Shown piece after piece: positions 20,098 to 23,832 of a stretch of 23,832 nt of DNA. The stretch covers positions 1 through 23,832 of the IMG/VR virus record IMGVR_UViG_3300030099_008064, one strand, 5' to 3'. Each line of letters opens with the position of its first letter. Position 1 is the stretch's first letter. This stretch comes from a virus. Both the position numbers and the translations under genes were made by a program. The notes beneath the pieces are model-generated. The model was not told the origin of the DNA. It saw nothing but the letters and a program-made list of their open reading frames with translations, and did no database searches.

Positions 20098-20126
20098 TTG
20101 ACAATAGATTTAAAAAAACATACAAT
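20098..20126 (+). promoter_or_regulatory. Sigma-70-like promoter for the RNA ligase gene (TTGACA-17-TACAAT)
   Basis: TTGACA (20098-20103), a 17-base spacer and TACAAT (20121-20126). The expected start is near 20133, with GAAAAGG before ATG 20160. It begins four bases after the nuclease stop. Confidence 0.85.
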
Positions 20127-20159
20127 ATTAATACAACAAACTAGAAAAGGACATAGAAT

Positions 20160-21320
20160 ATGTCAGTACATTCTAATGTGCAGAAGATTGTCAAACTCAT
20201 TACTTCAGAAATTAGAACACTGGAGGATAAAAAAGAGAAGTGGGCATCGTTTAAGAGAAAAAACGCAGAAAAAATTAAGAAACTGCTATTGCTTGAACAT
20301 ACAGACTTTGAAAATCCAGGTGAATTGTTTGGATTTGATATTGATGAAGATAGGCAATTAATCCTTATTAATTATACAGGACAAGCACACAATGTGCTGC
20401 ATGAAGTAGATCGTGGTTGGTCACAACCACTTCGTGATATGCGAGGTATGATCTATGACTTTGGTGTGGAGGAACCGGTTCTCGTTAGTCGTGGTTTTGA
20501 AAAATTCTTTAATTATAACGAGTTACCAGAAAACTCTTATGCAGAATTGACCAGGAAATATGGCGACAACAAATATACTGTCAGAGAAAAGGCAGATGGG
20601 CATATGATTGAGTATTTTGTCCATAACGGTGAACTGTGTTCCTCCACACGAGGCAAATTTGGAACGGTAAGTGCGGAAATCGCCAGCGATATGTTGACTC
20701 TTTCGGACTTTCAGCAGGTAGAAAAGACAGTAGGAAAAAGTTTAATGACGATTGTAGTGGAATTGGTCCACCCCTACACGAAAGTCTTTGTTGATTATGA
20801 CAATGCCGAAGCGCTCTATCTGTTGAATGCGTATGACTCCGATGGAGAGAACCTCAATCTCTCAGAGTTGGAACATATTTGTAGTGCTATGCCGCATCTT
20901 TTTATTTCGCCCGAGAATCGTGAGATGACATTGAATGAGATGATTGAGGAAGTGTCAAGTCGATCGGTGTCAAATCACGAGGGTTGGGTGGCTAACTTTA
21001 ACGGCGAGCAAATTAAGTTTAAATACATAAACTACATCGGTGAAATGGTGAAAAGTAAACTTAGTTATAAGTATATAATGAATTGCATGATCAAGGGAAG
21101 ACTTGACAAAATGATGATGATGTTACCGGAAGAAGTGAGAGATCACGCATATGGCATGGTCGAACAGGTAAAGTCAGCAACCAATTCGGATTACAAGAGT
21201 CTCTACCAGTTGTACAATGACAACGAGGGTGGACAAAATTATTACAGGACGGTTTGCAGGAATTACTGGAGAAATGTTCAGCAAAAACAACAAAATACAA
21301 CAATTAGTGCTGTCGCCTGA
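20160..21320 (+). CDS. rnlA: RNA ligase, T4 Rnl1 (RnlA) family
   Basis: An ATP-dependent ligase that seals RNA 5'-phosphate and 3'-OH ends. The 386-residue protein carries all nucleotidyltransferase motifs: MRGMIYDF (94-101), SRGFEKFFNYNE (110-121, as in T4 Rnl1), motif I REKADG with lysine 144, motif III/IIIa VVELVHP (199-205), motif IV NHEGWVA (272-278) and motif V IKFKYINYI (285-293), then the helical C-terminal domain that in T4 recognises tRNA. T4 Rnl1 is 374 residues. Its known job is to repair tRNA cut in the anticodon loop by host defence nucleases, usually with a polynucleotide kinase/phosphatase, which is not in this window. Five tRNA genes flank it on both sides, which fits. It has its own promoter. 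Confidence 0.96.
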   Translation: MSVHSNVQKIVKLITSEIRTLEDKKEKWASFKRKNAEKIKKLLLLEHTDFENPGELFGFDIDEDRQLILINYTGQAHNVLHEVDRGWSQPLRDMRGMIYDFGVEEPVLVSRGFEKFFNYNELPENSYAELTRKYGDNKYTVREKADGHMIEYFVHNGELCSSTRGKFGTVSAEIASDMLTLSDFQQVEKTVGKSLMTIVVELVHPYTKVFVDYDNAEALYLLNAYDSDGENLNLSELEHICSAMPHLFISPENREMTLNEMIEEVSSRSVSNHEGWVANFNGEQIKFKYINYIGEMVKSKLSYKYIMNCMIKGRLDKMMMMLPEEVRDHAYGMVEQVKSATNSDYKSLYQLYNDNEGGQNYYRTVCRNYWRNVQQKQQNTTISAVA

Positions 21321-21334
21321 TTGGTGGTGCTTCA

Positions 21335-21511
21335 ATGAATTGGGAACACTTATTGTTATTAGTTTGCTTTACCTATTCAATATCTAGGATAGTTAAGTTT
21401 CTTACTAAAGCAAATGAGATCTCTCTCGAAAGAGAGAGGTTAGAAAAAGAACACAAAGAAAGGCAAAGAAGGGTTGACGCTTTGTATGGCAGATCAGCGG
21501 ATAAAAAATAG
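21335..21511 (+). CDS. Small membrane/coiled-coil protein (58 residues)
   Basis: A 58-codon frame from ATG 21335. Residues 5-22 are hydrophobic (HLLLLVCFTYSISRIV), and the rest is a highly charged helix (SLERERLEKEHKERQRR). The layout of membrane anchor plus coiled coil resembles small phage inner-membrane accessory proteins. GGTGG 8 bases upstream is a weak ribosome site. It overlaps the next gene by 26 bases. Confidence 0.6.
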   Translation: MNWEHLLLLVCFTYSISRIVKFLTKANEISLERERLEKEHKERQRRVDALYGRSADKK

Positions 21512-21998
21512 AATCGAAAATTATCTAACTGATGTTATCGAGGCACGAAGACCGGAATTTAGTAATATGCCGGTCTGCCCCTTTGCTAAAAGTGAAAGGT
21601 TGTCAGGTCGTCTGCTGATTGGGGTTTTTGACCCCGGCGCTGTTGACTTTGAAGATTTGGTTTTAGATATGGAAAGGCGGGGTTATGATTCGGGACTTTT
21701 TGCAGTTTATCAGGGAGACATACCGGTAGAAATCTCAGCAGCAGATACGAAAAAAATGCAAACATTTTTGAACAAAACACTTAGAATTGCAGGAATGAAA
21801 AGATATAAAACTATATGCTTTAACCCAAATGATGACGCTTCTGTTGGTGGTTTTAACCCTCGTTCCCTTTCGCCACATTTTTTAGTGAATGTAGCAAAGA
21901 GAGAAGTTTTACAATCAGCGAGAAACTCCTTGATAAAAACAAAATACTATGATAACTTGTCTCAAAAATATAGAGAATTTTTAAAAATGGACCTGTAG
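21486..21998 (+). CDS. Conserved hypothetical protein with CPFA motif
   Basis: A 170-residue unknown. The start at ATG 21486 is favoured; TTG 21474 is possible and would add four residues. MPVCPFAKSERLSG (28-41) is a signature I recall from other phage hypotheticals; the CPFA box also resembles the DUF1415-type motif, but the rest does not match clearly. After it come FDPGAVDFEDLVLDMERRGY and a helical C-terminus. The stop codon (21996-21998) lies inside the 5' end of the following tRNA gene, so messages that carry this stop and mature tRNAs exclude each other. Confidence 0.8.
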   Translation: MADQRIKNRIENYLTDVIEARRPEFSNMPVCPFAKSERLSGRLLIGVFDPGAVDFEDLVLDMERRGYDSGLFAVYQGDIPVEISAADTKKMQTFLNKTLRIAGMKRYKTICFNPNDDASVGGFNPRSLSPHFLVNVAKREVLQSARNSLIKTKYYDNLSQKYREFLKMDL

Positions 21999-22061
21999 CT
22001 CAGGGGTTAGAGCAGTCGGCTCATAACCGATCGGTCCACGGTTCAAATCCGTGCGGGTCCA
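21989..22061 (+). tRNA. tRNA with anticodon CAT (Met elongator or Ile2)
   Basis: A 73-base cloverleaf: acceptor GGACCTG/CGGGTCC, D arm with GGGGTTAGAGCA, anticodon loop CTCATAA (22020-22026), T arm CACGG-TTCAAAT-CCGTG, discriminator A. The first pair is G-C, so it is not initiator tRNA. C4-G69 and C5-G68 are the pairs TilS uses to recognise Ile2, and the whole sequence is closer to Ile2 than to elongator Met, so it may be modified to lysidine and read AUA. Its first ten bases overlap the preceding coding sequence. Confidence 0.95.
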
Positions 22062-22072
22062 CTATTAAATAT

Positions 22073-22146
<74 letters not shown>

Positions 22147-22155
22147 TATTTGCCC

Positions 22156-22229
22156 CCTCCTCGGCTGGCTGGTAGTCAGGAGGCGTCTTATAAGCGTCTT
22201 TGAGCAAGGTTCAATTCCTTGGGGGAGGA
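22156..22229 (+). tRNA. tRNA-Ile (anticodon TAT), somewhat irregular
   Basis: A 74-base candidate: acceptor CCTCCTC/GGGGAGG (one T-G pair), GG at positions 8-9 in place of the usual TA, D arm CTGG-CTGGTAG-TCAG, anticodon stem GGCGT/GCGTC with two G-T pairs, loop CTTATAA giving TAT (22189-22191), T arm CAAGG-TTCAATT-CCTTG, discriminator A. It has two bases before the anticodon stem and a 6-base variable loop. TAT would read AUA directly and is rare in bacteria. Confidence 0.75.
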
Positions 22230-22251
22230 CTAAGTTTTGAGGAGTAAATCA

Positions 22252-22479
22252 TTGAGGATGAATAGACTAATAATGCAAAATCTTTCTATCACACAAGATA
22301 GGATTGATTTAGATATGCTTGTGAATAATGTTTTTCACGATATTAAACATTTTGATACTAATGTAGAATTGAAACATATTTACTCTGCAATTAAGTCACT
22401 GCACCATGAACAAGATTTATTTATTTTCAGCAATGGTACAGTATCAGGAACTAGAAAGGGACTCGTCAAATACAATTGA
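22252..22479 (+). CDS. Small hypothetical protein (75 residues)
   Basis: An unknown protein. GAGGAG (22239-22244) points to TTG 22252; ATG 22258 is the alternative with worse spacing. The product is helical and polar (ITQDRIDLDMLVNNVFHDI, ELKHIYSAIKSL) with an ending (FSNGTVSGTRKG) like a wing or turn. The helix-turn-helix and hairpin order hints at a small winged-helix type fold, but I cannot assign it. Confidence 0.62.
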   Translation: MRMNRLIMQNLSITQDRIDLDMLVNNVFHDIKHFDTNVELKHIYSAIKSLHHEQDLFIFSNGTVSGTRKGLVKYN

Positions 22480-22495
22480 GAATAGGGGTGGGAAG

Positions 22496-22651
22496 ATGCT
22501 GTCTAAAAAGTGGTGTTACTATTCTAGTCCTGAGTCTAATCAGTACAGCATTTTGCATGTAAGTCGTCCAATAACAAAAAAACAAGCAATATTTTTAATT
22601 AAAAAAAAGTTGAAAGTTTCAAAAATTTATTATATTGTAGATTGCAATTAA
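22496..22651 (+). CDS. Small basic hypothetical protein (51 residues)
   Basis: ATG 22496 follows GGGGTGGGAAG. The 51-residue product has two strands around one helix (SILHVSRPITKKQAIFLIKKK, then SKIYYIVDC) and is strongly basic. An upstream in-frame ATG (22406) lies inside the previous gene and lacks a ribosome site, so the short form is preferred. It ends 20 bases before the next ATG. Confidence 0.6.
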   Translation: MLSKKWCYYSSPESNQYSILHVSRPITKKQAIFLIKKKLKVSKIYYIVDCN

Positions 22652-22671
22652 GTTTTCGGAGTAAAAAAGAT

Positions 22672-23352
22672 ATGAAAAAACGAATTAGAAATTGCATGCA
22701 ACAAGTATTAAAAGCAACAGAGGTGGGTCTTCTCAATTCATCTCGCTCTGCGACTTATACTTCATTTTTAAAAAGCATTCTTTCGTACATTGACTTCCGG
22801 AATCTAACCCCGGCGCAAGTAGCATATTTTGAAAAAATAGAGAAGTCGTGCGAACCAGAGACGCTCGCCGAACACACCTCGTGGGTAAATAAATACGACA
22901 CTAAATTAAGAGAGGTGGCAATAATTTGTGCTGAGTATTATGCACACAATAGTGATTATTACCAATACATAAGTCAGAAAGTGTTGAGTGATCGTGAGGG
23001 GCACGTGTTGACGAAAGTGGAGTTCAACAAGATGTGCGCTAACAAGTATGCATACTCTGTTATTGAATCCTGGACATCAAAACCCAAGTATCACACAGGA
23101 CAGTTGATTCAGGTTAGAAAAAGCAACAGACTAGATATGTATAAAGACAGGTGGGGCAACCGCATTTCAAAGCAATACAAAACACACAAGAGGGCAATGG
23201 AGGGAGAGGATGTTACTGCCGTTGTTATCGAATCCAACGCTGCACCAGTATACCGTGCAGTGAAGGGCGGAAAGGTTTATAAGATTCTGCCCTTTGGGGA
23301 GGTTGAACCGGTGTTTGCATGCGAAAAAGACATAAAGAATTGTAGAAAATAA
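22672..23352 (+). CDS. Conserved hypothetical phage protein
   Basis: A 226-residue protein read from ATG 22672, 10 bases after CGGAG; an earlier in-frame codon at 22642 overlaps the preceding gene. The N-terminal 130 residues are helical (MKKRIRNCMQQVLK, LTPAQVAYFEKIEKSC, REVAIICAEYYAH), and the C-terminal 90 are strand-rich with many Lys and Tyr (GQLIQVRKSN, AVVIESNAAPVYRAVKGGKVYKILPFG), like a small beta barrel. I recall similar two-part proteins in large marine phages, function unknown. Helical DNA- or RNA-contact plus barrel is only a guess. Confidence 0.82.
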   Translation: MKKRIRNCMQQVLKATEVGLLNSSRSATYTSFLKSILSYIDFRNLTPAQVAYFEKIEKSCEPETLAEHTSWVNKYDTKLREVAIICAEYYAHNSDYYQYISQKVLSDREGHVLTKVEFNKMCANKYAYSVIESWTSKPKYHTGQLIQVRKSNRLDMYKDRWGNRISKQYKTHKRAMEGEDVTAVVIESNAAPVYRAVKGGKVYKILPFGEVEPVFACEKDIKNCRK

Positions 23353-23368
23353 AAATGGAGGATTAACT

Positions 23369-23452
23369 ATGCTAATTGGAGTAGGTTTTTGGGAAGCACT
23401 AATAAGAGGATTGAAGTTTTCCGAAAAGAAAAAGGAGAAAAGTAATGATTAA
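23369..23452 (+). CDS. Micropeptide (27 residues)
   Basis: A 27-codon frame, ATG 23369 preceded by TGGAGGATTAACT. The product is a short amphipathic helix (LIGVGFWEALIRGLKF) with a lysine-rich tail. It overlaps the next gene by 8 bases. The good ribosome site is the reason to list it. Confidence 0.5.
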   Translation: MLIGVGFWEALIRGLKFSEKKKEKSND

Positions 23453-23642
23453 AAAGCAAATTGCAATTGCATCGGCGGTAGGACTACTGACCGGTGCAGC
23501 GTTATGTAAGTGCACACCAGATTTTAAACCGTCGAAGGCGTCTGCTTTTTGTGATGATATGGAACAAACCCGGTTGGAGGTGGCGTTGCGACAGTGTGAC
23601 GATGCCGTACAAACCCTTGTGTGGGGCGACACTGATCAGTAA
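23445..23642 (+). CDS. Small exported protein
   Basis: A 65-residue protein with MIKKQ, then a hydrophobic segment (IAIASAVGLLTGAAL), then CKC (residues 21-23). LTGAALC is close to, but not a perfect, lipobox, so it is either a lipoprotein or a signal-anchored periplasmic peptide. The mature part is polar, with two further cysteines (Cys36, Cys51). GGAGAAAAGTA precedes the ATG. Confidence 0.66.
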   Translation: MIKKQIAIASAVGLLTGAALCKCTPDFKPSKASAFCDDMEQTRLEVALRQCDDAVQTLVWGDTDQ

Positions 23643-23653
23643 GGATAGAGCGT

Positions 23654-23832
23654 ATGCGAGAAATGAAAATTGGTGATTTAGTAACACTGTCTTCTTCCGG
23701 TAAAAAATTACATAGAACAAGGTGGGTTAAACCCGGCGACATTGGGGTTATCAAGTCTATAAGAGTATCACATTGGGAAAGTTACGAAATTCACTGGATG
23801 AATAGCACGTACGGCACACCGTTTGATTGGTA
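23654..23832 (+). CDS. Small SH3-like 'GDLV' protein, cut by the right edge
   Basis: ATG 23654 follows AAGGATAGAGCGT; the frame stays open to the end of the window, so the protein is incomplete (at least 59 residues). It reads KIGDLVTLSSSG and then PGDIGVIKSIRVSHWESYEIHWMN, the same strand-turn-strand order as the other short SH3-like proteins. ATG 23663 is a possible later start. Confidence 0.7.
   Translation, partial: MREMKIGDLVTLSSSGKKLHRTRWVKPGDIGVIKSIRVSHWESYEIHWMNSTYGTPFDW

Noticed and set aside
20098-20361. TTG-initiated frame overlapping the start of the RNA ligase
   Set aside because: It lies out of frame over the promoter and the ligase N-terminus, with a basic, unpatterned product and no ribosome site.
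23399-23754. Minus-strand frames near the right edge
   Set aside because: Antisense to the small exported protein and the GDLV protein, both of which have ribosome sites and sensible sequence features.

Overview
The window is a gene-dense, AT-rich stretch (roughly 40% G+C by eye) of a large tailed double-stranded DNA phage, probably a lytic myovirus of a Gram-negative host. A marine origin is my inference from the gene mix, not something the bases prove. Every credible gene is on the + strand. Genes abut or overlap by 1-26 bases (ATGA and TTGA stop/start overlaps), there are five phage-type tRNA genes, and many small orphan reading frames are present. No virion structural, terminase or integrase gene is recognisable here, so this looks like a metabolism, takeover and replication part of a bigger genome.

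Layout. 1-4232: the C-terminal part of a family-C DNA polymerase (DNA polymerase III alpha), a possible YkuD-like protein, dUTPase, a zinc-ribbon protein, an IMP dehydrogenase/GMP reductase family enzyme, a short possible DNA-binding protein and a cysteine-cluster protein with a sigma-70 region 4 helix-turn-helix. 4306-7542: an acidic protein with a 12-residue tandem repeat, a membrane protein, a ClpP-like serine protease and a large unknown protein. 7551-11959: GroEL, a run of small unknown proteins with a glutaredoxin among them, a four-helix membrane protein, and an Hsp20 chaperone whose leader looks like a ROSE-type RNA thermometer. 12017-16168: a possible stand-alone LeuA-regulatory-like domain, the UV-damage endonuclease UvdE, a secreted alpha/beta hydrolase and a SlyD-like FKBP prolyl isomerase. 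16205-18432: mostly tiny proteins, including several short SH3-like 'GDxV' proteins and a cysteine-rich lipoprotein. 18439-22229: tRNA-Lys and tRNA-Arg, a Dam-type adenine methylase overlapping a PD-(D/E)XK nuclease candidate, a T4 Rnl1-like RNA ligase, then tRNA-CAT, tRNA-Pro and tRNA-Ile(TAT). 22252-23832: orphan small proteins, the last cut by the window edge.

How it fits together. Nucleotide supply and replication (polymerase, dUTPase, IMPDH/GMPR, glutaredoxin), genome protection and repair (Dam, nuclease candidate, UvdE), translation upkeep (tRNAs plus RNA ligase) and a four-member protein-quality set (ClpP, GroEL, Hsp20, SlyD) lie within 24 kb. Seven sigma-70-like promoters, all with exactly 17-base spacers, start groEL, hsp20, uvdE, the RNA ligase and three groups of small genes. 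This suggests that host RNA polymerase reads these units. The most notable signals are the putative hsp20 thermometer, the Dam/nuclease pair, the repeated small SH3-like proteins, the chaperone/protease set, the LeuA-like domain and the AUA-related tRNAs.
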